From Strongyloides papillosus (Eukaryota > Nematoda > Chromadorea > Rhabditida > Strongyloididae), in contig SRSI01000078.1 in NCBI GenBank assembly GCA_005656395.1, forward strand, positions 2,232,001 to 2,296,000: DNA of 64,000 nt. Reading direction: 5' to 3'. Position numbers and translations under genes: made by a program. The notes beneath the pieces are model-generated. The model saw only the letters and a list, made by a program, of their open reading frames with translations, searched no databases and was not told the DNA's origin. This document shows positions 1-11,766 of this stretch, one piece after another (position 1 is the first letter of the stretch; each line of letters starts with the position of its first letter).

Positions 1-1136
1 TAACTCTTGAATTACAGGCATATTTTCTTCAAGATTTAACCACCAATGACTGGCAATATCATCTATATCTGCTCTTCTATCAGGATTAACTCGAAGCATA
101 TTTCTTATCAACATTGATGCTGTAGATGGTGTATCAGGTTCATAATATGCACCTCTTTTTATTTGTCTTACCATTCTATTGAAATCTCTTCCATCAAATG
201 GCATAGAACCATACACTAAAGTATAAAGTAATATACCTAAAGACCAACAATCAACTTCAGGTCCTTTATAAGGCGTACCATTAATAATTTCAGGAGATGC
301 ATATAAAGGTGACCCGCAAAATGTGGTTAATAATCTTTTATCATCAAAATAATTAGAAAGACCGAAATCTGCAATTTTTGCATTATTATCTGTGTCTAGT
401 AAAATATTTTCCAATTTGAGATCACGATGAGCAACCTTATGTTTATGGCAATATAGTACAGCAGACGTTATTTGACGAAATATTCTTCTTGCCTCATGCT
501 CCTGTAAAGAACCATGCTTTGAAACATAATCATATAACTCTCCACCACAGGCATACTCCATAACTAATATTATTTTATCTTTATTTTCAAAAACTATAAA
601 ATAGAATATTTTATTTATTTTTTAATTAAATTTTTATGTACCTTCATAAATTTGAATAATATTTGGATGTTGTAAAGCAGACATAATTCTTATTTCTCTT
701 CTTATTCTAATAAGATCTGCTTTATTTTCAATTGCCGATTTTTTAATCAATTTGACTGCAACTTCTCTTTCCGTTTTATGATCATATGCTAACGAAACTT
801 TTCCATATGTACCTGACCCTAATTTCTTTGTTATTTCAAAACGATGTTTTATGTCTTGTCTCTTTGATTGATCGGCGGATTTAAGTGGATGACCTCCTAA
901 AAGAAAGACAAAACAATTGTTTCATAGTGAAAAAAATTTAAATTTGTTTGATGGAAAAATAAATTGTTGGTGGTTAAGAAAATTATATTACCTAAAGGAT
1001 GAGTTCCACCAGTTCCAGCTATACTGCTTCCGCCACCAGTTAATTTCATGCGACTTGTACTATATTTACCGGCACGGTAATTATTGCGGCTGTTGGAGCG
1101 CGATGACGCTCCATGGCCTCCGGAGCCTAAGGTCAT
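1..1136 (-). CDS. unc-82: NUAK-family AMPK-related protein kinase (UNC-82-like), 3' end outside window
   Basis: Exons on the minus strand are 992-1136, 642-896 and 1-593; the introns are 95 and 48 bp and all junctions keep frame, giving residues 1-331 with the C-terminus beyond the left edge. The kinase domain is almost complete: glycine loop [17 protein letters not shown] (ATP Lys), HRDLKLEN catalytic loop, DFGLSN, and an LKB1-type activation loop [15 protein letters not shown]. The stretch [20 protein letters not shown] followed by MPFDGRDF, and later [17 protein letters not shown], are characteristic of NUAK1/NUAK2 and C. elegans UNC-82. By family knowledge these Ser/Thr kinases act downstream of LKB1; UNC-82 organises muscle thick filaments. 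The N-terminus is Gly/Ser/Arg-rich and low-complexity. The start at 1136 is the first ATG of the open frame; an additional upstream exon cannot be excluded. Confidence 0.88.
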
Positions 1137-3341
1137 CGGCAGCTTGAACTATTATTTATCAGCCTAATTTGGCTGCTAATAATTAAAAAAAATAAAAAAA
1201 ATTATATATAATAATTAATTCTTTTGAATATAATTTAATAAAAAAATAATAAAATTATAAATTAATATATGGAAAATTTTATACTTATTAAAAATATATT
1301 CATATGTTATAAAGAAATCATATGTGCTTAAATTTATATATATATTTATATTCGTGAAGTAATAAATAAAGAAACGTAGTTAACTTATTCTTTTTCTCTA
1401 CCGAATTATAAAAACATTCATTTTTTGAAACTATACAAATATTTTTGAATAATCAATTGATAAAAATAGAAAAAAAATTAGAATGATATTAATTTCTGTT
1501 ATAAGAATTTATAATAAGAATTTAAAATGGATCTTTTGTATTTTTTTTACATCATTTAGTTAGAGGTATTAAGTGTTGCAGTAATGCTCTTCAGAAGATA
1601 CATTCAGTGGTATCTAATGATTGATCAACAGTTGAGGATTGTATTAAAGAAGATAGCTGGCCTTTTATTAGAGTGTACACTTTATATTTAAAATTAAGAC
1701 TATTAGGTAGGAGAGAAGAAGATAAAGCTGAACATTCTTCCTTAGTTCAATTTATAATTCGCAGGAAAATAGTCTTCATTGTTGTATGTAAATATATCAA
1801 AGCAAGTCATATTATCCCTCAATATAACTTAGATATGATGTATATATATATTGCAAGAAGAAATATATCAACATAGCTTAGTTAAAGATTTAGCTTACTC
1901 TACATTATCGTTATTCTTTTTATTCTCCTCTATTGTTATGAGTTAGCTGCGATCCGAAATATTACTACAATCATTATCATTTTAAGAAATAAAGAAACTG
2001 CCTTTTTATATATTATATCTGGGTATTCAAATGCAGAGGAACAGACACTGAAAAATAAGTTATCTGGGAATGTTTTGAAGAGGTAACTGCGAAGATCATA
2101 AAGTTAAGCGGGTGATAAAATAAGAAAAGAACAGTCAGTAATTTTGTAGCATTAATGTTAGATTTCTCTAGGAATTATTATTACAAGCACTTCTATACAA
2201 TTAATTATTAGTTTTACAGCAATTTACAATACTTTAACAATGAAAAAGTTTTACTAATATACAATTTTTTTAAAACGATCCACTCATCATTTTACTATAG
2301 TAGTTTTAAAGTTAAATTGATAAACATTCAATATTTAAAACGTAGAATACATATAAAATACAAAAATTAAAAAAAAAGTTCTCTATAAGTTTATAAATAG
2401 ATTTAGAATAATAAATTAATATGAAAATAATAAATTTTTAAAAATATTAATTAAAATAAATAGAGAAAATAAAAAAGTTCTTTATCCATAGTACATGAAA
2501 TGAAAGTTTTTTTAATTTATTTTAATACAAATAAATAATATATATATGAAAATTACTATAAAAAGATCATTTATAGAAAAAATTTTAAAGTTTAATTAGT
2601 GTAATAACAAGTAAATAAGTAAAAAGAATGATATTTCGTTATATTATTAATATGCCAAAGTAGTTGGTTATCTGTACTCCCACTCATTTAACTAATGAAT
2701 CATCGTCATAGATAAATCAGGTTGATAAATATTCAAAGTCAAAATATATTTTATTTGATAATAGTTGAAAGTGCTTATAATATAAATATAGTTGTTATAT
2801 ATTGATATTAATAAAATGGTGATATTATTTAAAATGTTATTTTATTCAAGATAGAAAAAACAATAATTGTAATAATAAGAATTTTAAAAAGAAAATTTTC
2901 TCTTTTTATAATATTAAAAAAAAATAATTTCACACCACGTTATTTAATACCATGATTAAAATAAATTTAAACTTATAATGAATATTTTTAAATATGTTTT
3001 ACAATTGATTGCATATTTATTTGTAGAATATTATCGTTATTCTAATTTCCATATGATAAAAATTCTACGTTCCAAAACTTAATTGTTATTTTATATTCTC
3101 ATATTATTACCTATAAAAGATTATAATATAAAAATTCTCATAATAAAAAGAGATTATTTCTAAATTAAAGATAATATAAAACGTAACATAAAAAGTTTAT
3201 AATGCAAAGAATAAAATATTTATTATCTAACAACTTAGTGAAAATTTATTTCTATCGCTAAGTGCTGTTTATATCAAAATTACTTTTGTACTATCATTTT
3301 AATTCAAATAATAAATATTATTCATTAAGTTTGTAGTAAAA
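1137..3341. other. Intergenic spacer between the NUAK and TBC1D16 genes
   Basis: This is 2.2 kb of mostly AT-rich sequence holding the 5' flank of the NUAK gene and the 3' flank of the TBC gene. About 1560-2130 is clearly less AT-rich than its surroundings and contains no convincing reading frame (a 67-codon frame at 1673-1876 has no recognisable content). It may be a regulatory block, an unspliced 5' exon or a decayed gene. I see nothing else. Confidence 0.5.
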
Positions 3342-5888
3342 TTATAAAGTATTTGAAATTCTTGATTTTTCAATACAACTAATATTATTATCTTTACACA
3401 ACTCACAACGATAATTTCTTTTTGGTAGATGTGTGTTCCATTGATCATGAGTATCATCCTCAATTAATAAGCCATATAAAGAACATGGTAATATATCCAT
3501 TCTATTAACTTTATATATTAAACCTCTTGTTTTTTGTAAAACAACTGTTGCATCCATATGATGAGCTAATGATGAGAAAAAGAATAATATTTCATCATAA
3601 TTCATACCTTGCTTAATAATATCTGTAGCATATATAGATGATATAGCTATACAAATAAACAAATGACAATATCTTGTTTTATAGTTAGACCAACATGCTT
3701 CCCATATATGCATAACATCTGTTTCTGGAAATTCCCTTTTAAAAAATAAAAGAAGCCATCTATGGCAGTACATAAAACTCATCCCAGTACTTGAAACATT
3801 ATTCAAATATTTATAAAAATCTGGAAGTAACAATTTACATAAATTGCTTAAACAAGTTAAGTGATTTTCCATAACTGAATGTAGGAGACCTTTCTTATCA
3901 CATGGAACAAATAATGTTCTTTCCATAAATTTTACAAAACACCAATATGCATCAGATTCATTACCTAGTGTACGAAGTATTGGTGATAATAAATCGGACA
4001 TTCCTTGAATATAATTGACAGTCTTATGAGTAACAGCATAATTCATAAGAATTTCTTTCATATCGTCTAAATGAGGATTAGAATCACAGTGAAAAAACGG
4101 ATTTTTTCTATCAGTTCTAATGACGTCTTTAGCAATTGATGATTCAATGTTGAGCCAAAATTCTTGATTACATGACCTTAACTTACGCAGTTGTTTCTTT
4201 TTAATATTCTGATACTTTAAGAATAAATCATTTCTTATTTGTTCACGTGATTCATAGGTACTATTCCATGGATAAACACCTAACAAAAGTGGCCATATTT
4301 CTTTTCTTAAATTTGGTTCCATTGATGAAAAAAATATGTTTCTTCTTAGTGTTACCACTTCTGATATTGAACCATCTACAGCTTTTAAACTTTTCCAGGA
4401 AGTCATATTAAGTTTTTGATATATTCCATCCTCTGGATCCATATCTTCACGATTGACATCAGGATGATAAATGAGTAAATGGCGATCTGGAATAACAGAT
4501 GGTGAGCCATTTTTTAATGATCTACTCTTAACTAAATTCCATTGTTCAAAAACACAACTAAGTTTATCTAAACCTCCGTGATGAAAATGTAGGATTTTAT
4601 ATTGACCATCTCTACTAGCAATAACTAGTTGTCCACTGGTACATTCAGAATTTGAGTAAAATACCCTCATTGATCTCATTTTTCCTAAATTAACTGAAAA
4701 TAAACTTGTATTGTGAGTTGGATTGTGTTGATATATAACACGTTCCTGGTCTAAAGTAACATAACTATCTTCATTTTTATCATAATCACAAATTAACAGT
4801 TTACGACTTTTTCCTATTTTCTCTGGAGTTTCTGAGACACACATTTGAACTTTCTTTTTGTATTCTTTCATAAAATTATACTGAACATTTGAAGTTGTTT
4901 CATTATTAACTAAAAAAGTTATTATTAATTTGTACAAATGTTTGTTTGTTAATTCTTACATTCATTATCATCATCACTTAATGAATCCATGCATTCACTC
5001 ATCTCTTCATCAATATCATCTGCTTCTGAAGTTGAAATACTACTTTGCGACTTATCACTTTCATCATTATCTATGTGAATATGTTGTTCAAATGTATCAG
5101 CATTATCAATTTCAACAGGTGTATTTGGTATAACATTTATTTTTGGAACAAAAAGACCACTTTTATTATATAATTGGTCATCTTCATTGTCTTTTATATT
5201 TGATATATTATTATTTTTATTTAATGGAGATGAAAAATTATTTGGTCGTGATGATGTTTGAGTATCATCATTGTTATATGTTGTAATATCTTCATCTATC
5301 TCAACTACGATGTCTGAATTTTTGCAATTTTCATCATCACTACACATTGTTTCAGTATCAATCTTTCCATCGTAATCGCAACGATCTTCTTCCATCTTCA
5401 CCTCTATATCATTGTTTTTGATGGTAATATCATCATTTTCATTTGATGATGTTTTTTTATTAATTTGAGTATTACGACTCCGTGGAGATACGCAACGAAT
5501 ACTAGGAGGAAAAATAATGTAAAATTAATGATAAATGTTATTAAAAACCAACCTAGCTGGATTTTTTTCCAACGTTTTATTTGGAAGCCATTGTAAAATT
5601 AATGTAACACCAATTACTTCATCGTGTGCACAATGGACTGTTAGATATCCAGGTATGTGTATAATATTATCATCAACACAATCAAAATTATTATCATCCT
5701 CATTTATAGCTTCATGTACACAAACATTATTCTTTGAAAATATAATTTCACCATCTTTACCAAGAAATACATTATTATTTCCTTTAATATTTTATAAAAA
5801 TGAAATGACCAATTTTTAATTAAAAATTACCTCGTAAATTATTTAAAGCTTCATGTGCTTTACGGAATATTTCAGTAAATGTTGACAT
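3342..5888 (-). CDS. TBC1D16: Rab GTPase-activating protein, TBC1D16 orthologue
   Basis: Four exons, 5831-5888, 5553-5781, 4960-5501 and 3342-4909, are joined by introns of 49, 51 and 50 bp, encoding 798 aa with all phases consistent. The N-terminus carries the TBC1D16 signature DGEIIFSKNNVCVH, then VIGVTLILQWLPN. Residues about 80-270 are an acidic, Asp/Asn/Ser-rich linker. A second conserved block (SGQLVIASRDGQYKILHFHH, about 368-387) precedes the TBC domain (about 475-710). The arginine finger motif IAKDVIR (Arg about 541) and glutamine finger YIQGM (Gln about 578) are both intact, so GAP activity is expected. CHRWLLLFFKREFPE and the C-terminal IPCSLYGLL-type end (here LPCSLYGLL) also match the family. 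By family knowledge TBC1D16 acts on Rab4/Rab5 in endocytic recycling. The ATG at 5888 aligns with the vertebrate start. Confidence 0.93.
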
Positions 5889-7065
5889 ATTTTTTAATTA
5901 GTATAATATATTTTCTACAATTAAAAGATTATTAAACCTCATTAATCAATATCATAATAAAAATTAAAAGATTGTTTATTAAAAAATAAGTTATATTTTT
6001 TAGAAAGTATAAAAATATTTATGCATTAATATATAAATGATATCACATTTTAATCATTTTTTGTATATTAATAAATTATTTTATCATAAATGATAAATTT
6101 TTTAAAGTACATCATCATATTAAAAGAAACAAAATTAGAGTAGTTTAACTTTAAGCTTATGCATATAAGTACATGGTGAAAATATCGGGCTAGTTATATT
6201 ATTATTTTAAAAACACTTTCAAAAATAAAGAAGGAAAATATTTTATGTTAAGAGAATGACTTTCAATTTATTGTACATTTTATCTATATTTTAATACTAA
6301 AAATAAAAAGTCTATGTCTAGTACTTAATAGGGTAGGATTATGTAGGCATATATTTATCTGGATAAATGAGATATTGTAGATAAAATTAACTTTTATTTC
6401 TCTAGCACATTTATATTCTTTTATATATCGAGAATAGATGGCAATGGTATAATGCCAAAATTAGAATGTTTATTTTCACTCAATATAAATTCATTTTCTT
6501 TTTTTATTAAAAAAATATGAAATATATTATAATTCATTCTTTAATATTTTATAATAACAGAATATCTAAAATTCAATTATGTATAATTAATTTTATTGAA
6601 TAATAATAATTATAAAAATATAATTAAATTTATCAAAAAAAATTTTTTTTGTTGAAATTAATTAAACTAAATAAATATTTATTTTATAACATACAAATAA
6701 AGGTATCTGACTACAAAATTTTAAATTATATTATGTTAGTTAATTAGATTGGTTGCATTTAAAAATTAAAGGTGGATATACTATCATTAGTTATATAAAA
6801 GGCTAATCTTTATCAGATACAGTAAATCATAACTAGGTAAATTATTTATAAAAAAAATCAATATAAATTTTAGTAATAAAAAGTTATATTGCAAAGAAAA
6901 TCACATTCTTAATAGAAAAAAAAATTTAAAGACAAATAACTATAAAATTTTTTATTTATTTAAAGTAATTAAAATGATTAGATAAATATATAATAACTAT
7001 ATTATACATAAGAAATACTTTAAATGTTACAATAAATATTTAACTTCAATAATATCAAAACATAT
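5889..7065. other. Intergenic spacer between TBC1D16 and TRPV genes
   Basis: This 1.2 kb very AT-rich stretch contains the promoter side of the TBC gene and the 3' flank of the TRPV gene. No reading frame, repeat or RNA gene was recognised. Confidence 0.6.
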
Positions 7066-9622
7066 TTATACATTTATTTTAATTTTTTTACGAACAAGAA
7101 ATCCTCTTTGTGTTGTATCAGCTTTTAAAGGCCTTGAATAATTTAACATGCATAATAATCTTTCTTGAGGACTTAAAGATTGTTCTATCATAAGTATTAC
7201 TTGTGCCCACTAAAAAAAATATTATTTAAGCTGTATATTATCAATAAACCAATACCTGTCTTTTCCATTCTTTGTGGGTTTCTGATATTTTTTCATATGT
7301 TCTTGTCATCATAGCAATTAGAAGATTGAGAAGCATGACAGTTACTAATAGTTCATAAACTAAAAACATAATTTTCCCTTGGATAGCTAAAGAGCTTTTA
7401 CATTGATAAATATTACGATATATAGCACTAAATTCACCAACACTCATTAAAAACATCCTCATTATTGTTTGACTGGGTTTTTGGAGAATATTATCAAAAT
7501 TTTCATTACTACTATTATTAAATAAATGTACCATATATATATAATTATTTTCACGTTCGCAAGATAGAAATAAAATAAAAAATGCTTGTGAAAAGCTTAC
7601 GAGAAAAATAAGATATATAAGTAAAAATCTAAACATATCACCAATAATAATTTTATATACCATTATTACAAAAGGTCCAACAAATTTTAGACCTCTACAA
7701 TAAAAAAGAAAATTTGTTGTAGATAAGAAAGCAGCAATTATTGCTAATATATTTTCAATTTGTACAATTTTAGGATGAATGAAACATGACAACCTCAAAC
7801 AAAACATCAAAATTACAATAACTAAAGATATTTTATATAAAGCTTTTTCTGGGAAAGCTGTCTTAAAATATTTAAATAGATTAAATTTAATTAAAATAAA
7901 AAACACTTTTTTATAAACTTACAGTCATTTTCCACCATCTATATTGTCCAACTTGTATCATTTCTTTTATTTCAGATAAATTAAGTAGTAAAGCTATTAT
8001 TAATGAAACTATTTCACCAACCATACGAGCTTTTTGATAATAATTTCCTTCCTTATCATTATAATTCCATAAATAGCAAGATGTTCGATATTCGTAATAT
8101 AATAAAGAATAATTATTATATTGATGTGAAATATTATCTATTTCATTATCAACTAATACAATTTCTCTTGTCATAAAAGCAGTATAAAATGCAATAAGAT
8201 AAATAAGATATCCTGTTAATGATCTAAAAAGCATTCTCCTACCAAAAGCTTCCCATTTTTTTTGAAGGATTTCTTCAATTAATCCATCAAAGAAATTAAG
8301 ATGACGTGAACTTTCCTGAAAAAAATAAAATACTTTTTTAATTTGTTTGAAAATATGGAAGAAAAAAGAAGAAATATGTAACTATAATACTTACACCATA
8401 AACAACTAATGATAAAATTGAGTTTGAATTCAATTGACCATTAATTTCATCAACTGTATCAATACCTCTCAATGAATATGCATAACATGTTGTATCTCTA
8501 AAAATGAATTTTTTTTAAAAATGTTAAAAAATGAAAATTACCTGTACGTCCATAACGTTTCTTTTCCTAGATCTAACATTAAATCAAACATTTCTTTTTT
8601 TGCTAATCTTGCAGAAAGTGCCATTGGTGTAAAACCTAAATTATTAGTAATCGAAAGTTTACCACCAACTTTATATATCAATTTAGCCATATCTTCCAAA
8701 CTATGAATTACACATAAATGGAGAACAGTATTACCATTTGTATCCTTCAAATTTGGATCAGCTTTGAATATTTTTAATAGACGCACACAATCATATTGTT
8801 TACCACATGCAGCAAATGCCATAGGATATTCACCCCAATACATTTGGCCTGTGTATCTCGTACTACTATCTAAATCAACCCATTCATGTTCTAATGAATC
8901 AGTTCTTGATGCTTTTTGATCTTCAGCACAAAAAAATGATCCGTAACATCTTTGTCTAACATCAGCGCCATTTTTTAATAGAAAATATACCATCGGTATA
9001 TCTTCATTAACAATTGCTTGGTGTAATGGTGATAAACCATAGTACTCCTCGGATATAAAGATATCATTAACTAATTTAGGATATTTTCTAACTAACTCTT
9101 TGGCAACATATTTTAATTTATTTGTATTATGAAGTAAACACATATGTAATAAATTTTCACCCATTGTGCCGCGTTCAGAAATCTCCCAAACAAGTTCACG
9201 ATATTTAAAGGCTCTTGTACTTGATGTACAACCATCAAGTATTTTTAATGCTTTTCGAAAATCACCATTTAGTTGTGAATTAATATCTATTTCATCTAAT
9301 ATATTAGGTCCAGTTTTACCTCTTCCTTTTTTACGTCTTAGCGTGCTTAACATTGCATTTCGTTGCTTGTTTCTAAGCATAACAAGTTCAGATATTGGAA
9401 TAAGTTTTCCATTGCCATCATTATAAAGAAATGGTACAACCTTTAAAAAATTACGGATTTTTATAAAAAAATATATTTTTAACTTACTATTTTATCAAAC
9501 AGCTTTCTTAAAGCATTTTTATTATGAAGATTTTTATTATTAGCTAACCACCTTGATAATATTCCATTTCCTTGATCATCAATTAATGTATACAATGCAG
9601 AATATAAATGATTCATTGGCAT
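7066..9622 (-). CDS. TRPV-family cation channel (OSM-9/OCR group)
   Basis: Six exons, 9488-9622, 8542-9440, 8395-8497, 7923-8315, 7256-7861 and 7066-7209, are joined by introns of 47, 44, 79, 61 and 46 bp, giving 759 aa. Residues about 65-345 are ankyrin repeats, with the invertebrate TRPV hallmarks YYGLSPLHQAI, CYGSFFCAEDQKASRTDSLE, YWGEYPMAFAACGKQYDC and DTNGNTVLHL. A linker follows, then a six-segment channel module (about 395-690). The pore region reads FLMSVGEFSAIY, where the G-E is the position of the vertebrate GMGD/GMGE filter, and S6 is ELLVTVMLLNLLIAMM followed by the TRP-box-side WKRQ W motif. The C-terminal tail after S6 is only about 60 residues, shorter than I would expect for OSM-9. 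By family knowledge such subunits form ciliary sensory channels in chemosensory neurons. Whether this is OSM-9 or one of the OCR proteins needs a tree, so no symbol is given. Confidence 0.9.
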
Positions 9623-10531
9623 AGTAAAATGAAAAAAAAGAAAAAATTTTAAATCATGCGAATGTAATAGAAAATAAAAATTAATTCCAAGAATTATGCA
9701 AGATTAGTGTATTAAAATTTCTAATTTCAATTATATATTACAATTAATCCTACTATTAATTTCATTATTACATTTATTTCACAATTTTATACTATTAATT
9801 TTCAATAAATTCTAAAATTTATATCGTATAAATTTTTAAACAATTTCTTATTAAGTTTAAAGGTATATGGTTTTTGTAGAAAACTAAATGGTTAATAATA
9901 TATAATCTTTATTTTATTTCTTTAAAGATTTTCATTTAATGATAATTAAATTAAAAGATTTTTAAATTAACATCGTAGAAATTTATCAAGTATCTTTTAT
10001 TCAAATTAAAAAAGAATTGTAAAGTTATTTATAAGGTGATCCATGATGCCATTTTTCCATTCTAATTTAATTTTTGATCTTTCGGTTTCTGCACAAAACA
10101 CTGTAAAAAGTTTTATTAGAAGATATTTTCATTAATAAAAGAATTACACCATAATGTTTCTACTGAAAAAATTACACTGCAATTTTTTTCACACCACAAT
10201 TAAACTGTCTCTACACATTTATCATATCAACTAAAATATTTAGAATTCCATCAATTTTTTAAATTATTTCTAATAAAATACATTTGTCTTAACAACTGTG
10301 TTTTTGTGACGAAAGTTGGAACATAAAAATGAGCAATTGAAACAAAGGTCATTTATTACAATGAAAATAATTTCTTTAAGTACTCTGCATATTTCTGGAT
10401 TGCTTTTAATTAATTTTAAATATTTCAATACATAGTAGTAAATTTAACAGCTTTGATTTTTATTTTACTCTAAAAAATATGCTTTCAATAAAATTTTTAG
10501 TAGTTTCTAAATAAATCCTAATTATAATATA
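9623..10531. other. Intergenic spacer 5' of the TRPV gene
   Basis: AT-rich upstream region of the TRPV gene, likely containing its promoter, extending to the transposon at 10532. No reading frame or RNA gene recognised. Confidence 0.5.
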
Positions 10532-11415
10532 CAGGGTGGGCCAAAAGTCACATCACAGTTGCAATAAAACACTTTATAACTTTTTTTAGACGATATATTT
10601 CTATGGTATTACACGCATTTTGTAGAAGATGTGCTAGATAATAATATTTAACAAGATCGTTCTCAGGAATGAACTTAAAAAAAGTTACATAACTTTTTAA
10701 TATTTGACATTTAAAAAAATATTTTTAATTTTATCTAATTTAAACCTACTTGAAAGTTTAAAATGCATGAATACATTTCGCAAAAGAACAATATTTCATA
10801 CAATTATGTGTGAAAAATGATATCTTTTTGTTGACCACCACCTGATTCTTTGCACAAAAGTTGCTATTTCTAAAGCATTATTTATAATCTTTTTAAAATG
10901 GTTTCATCGGATTTTTTGAAATTGTTTACCATATATAGTATTGCGCGTTTTGATACAGCTTGGGTCACATTGAAGGGGATCCGATTAATTTTAGGTTTAG
11001 CAATTGAACATTTGCTGGTATAATAATAACGAACTATTCTTTACTTTTTCTCAATAGAATATTTTCTTACCGAGGTAGCAACAGTAGAAAATATATGAAA
11101 AAAAGTAATATTGAAAAATAGGACATTTTATGAAGAAATATGCTTTAAACTAATTTTTTTAACTTCAAGTGTCTATTTTTTAATTAGTTAAATAAATATA
11201 AGATATACCTTTAAAACAAAAATTTATACATTTCGACTTAATTTAATGTAATTTTTCGATAAGATCATTCTTGAGAACGATCCTATAGTATATTATTCTA
11301 TAAATTATTGTCTACAAAATGCATATAATATCATAACAATATGTCAACTGCAAAAAAGGTTATTACAGTTATAAACTGTTTCATGCAACAGTGATGTGAC
11401 TTTTGGCCCACCCTG
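10532..11415. mobile_element. Non-autonomous Tc1/mariner-like inverted-repeat element
   Basis: The left end is CAGGGTGGGCCAAAAGTCAC and the right end is its reverse complement, with TA immediately left and CA immediately right (a degenerate TA target duplication). The repeats extend inward imperfectly: blocks around 10570-10680 (GCATTTTGTAGA, AAGATCGTTCTCA) recur inverted around 11265-11345. The 884-bp element contains no transposase frame. By its TA target and terminal type it is best read as a MITE mobilised by a Tc1/mariner (IS630) transposase (inference). The terminal 17 bp are shared with the unrelated-bodied element at 60510-61961. Confidence 0.85.
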
Positions 11416-11766
11416 CATAATGGTTTATAAAATTTTCTTTAAATATCAATTAAGATGGATTACTTAATAAATTAAACATATGATAATAATTTATTGAAAA
11501 TATAAAACAATATGTAAATATTTCTACGATGTAATTGTAATGATGTGCTTTATGACAACAAACATCCACCACATAATGTGAAAAACGACTTTATGTAAAT
11601 TACCACCTTGGATATTGTTTAAAAATTACCTTCTCATGAATACAAGGTAATTGTAAGTTACTTTTAGGAAGAAAAAAATCAATTTCTAAAATGTACGATA
11701 TCATTCTCCATAATTCTGTTTTAAAAAATAAGGCACAAAAACATGAAAATATTATAAAGTAATACT
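11416..11766. other. Spacer between transposon and MFS-like gene
   Basis: About 350 bp of AT-rich sequence forming the 3' flank of the minus-strand transporter gene. No feature recognised. Confidence 0.5.

Noticed and set aside
7066..9622. Naming the TRPV channel osm-9 or an ocr gene
   Set aside because: The motifs I can see are shared across invertebrate TRPVs; a tree would be needed.
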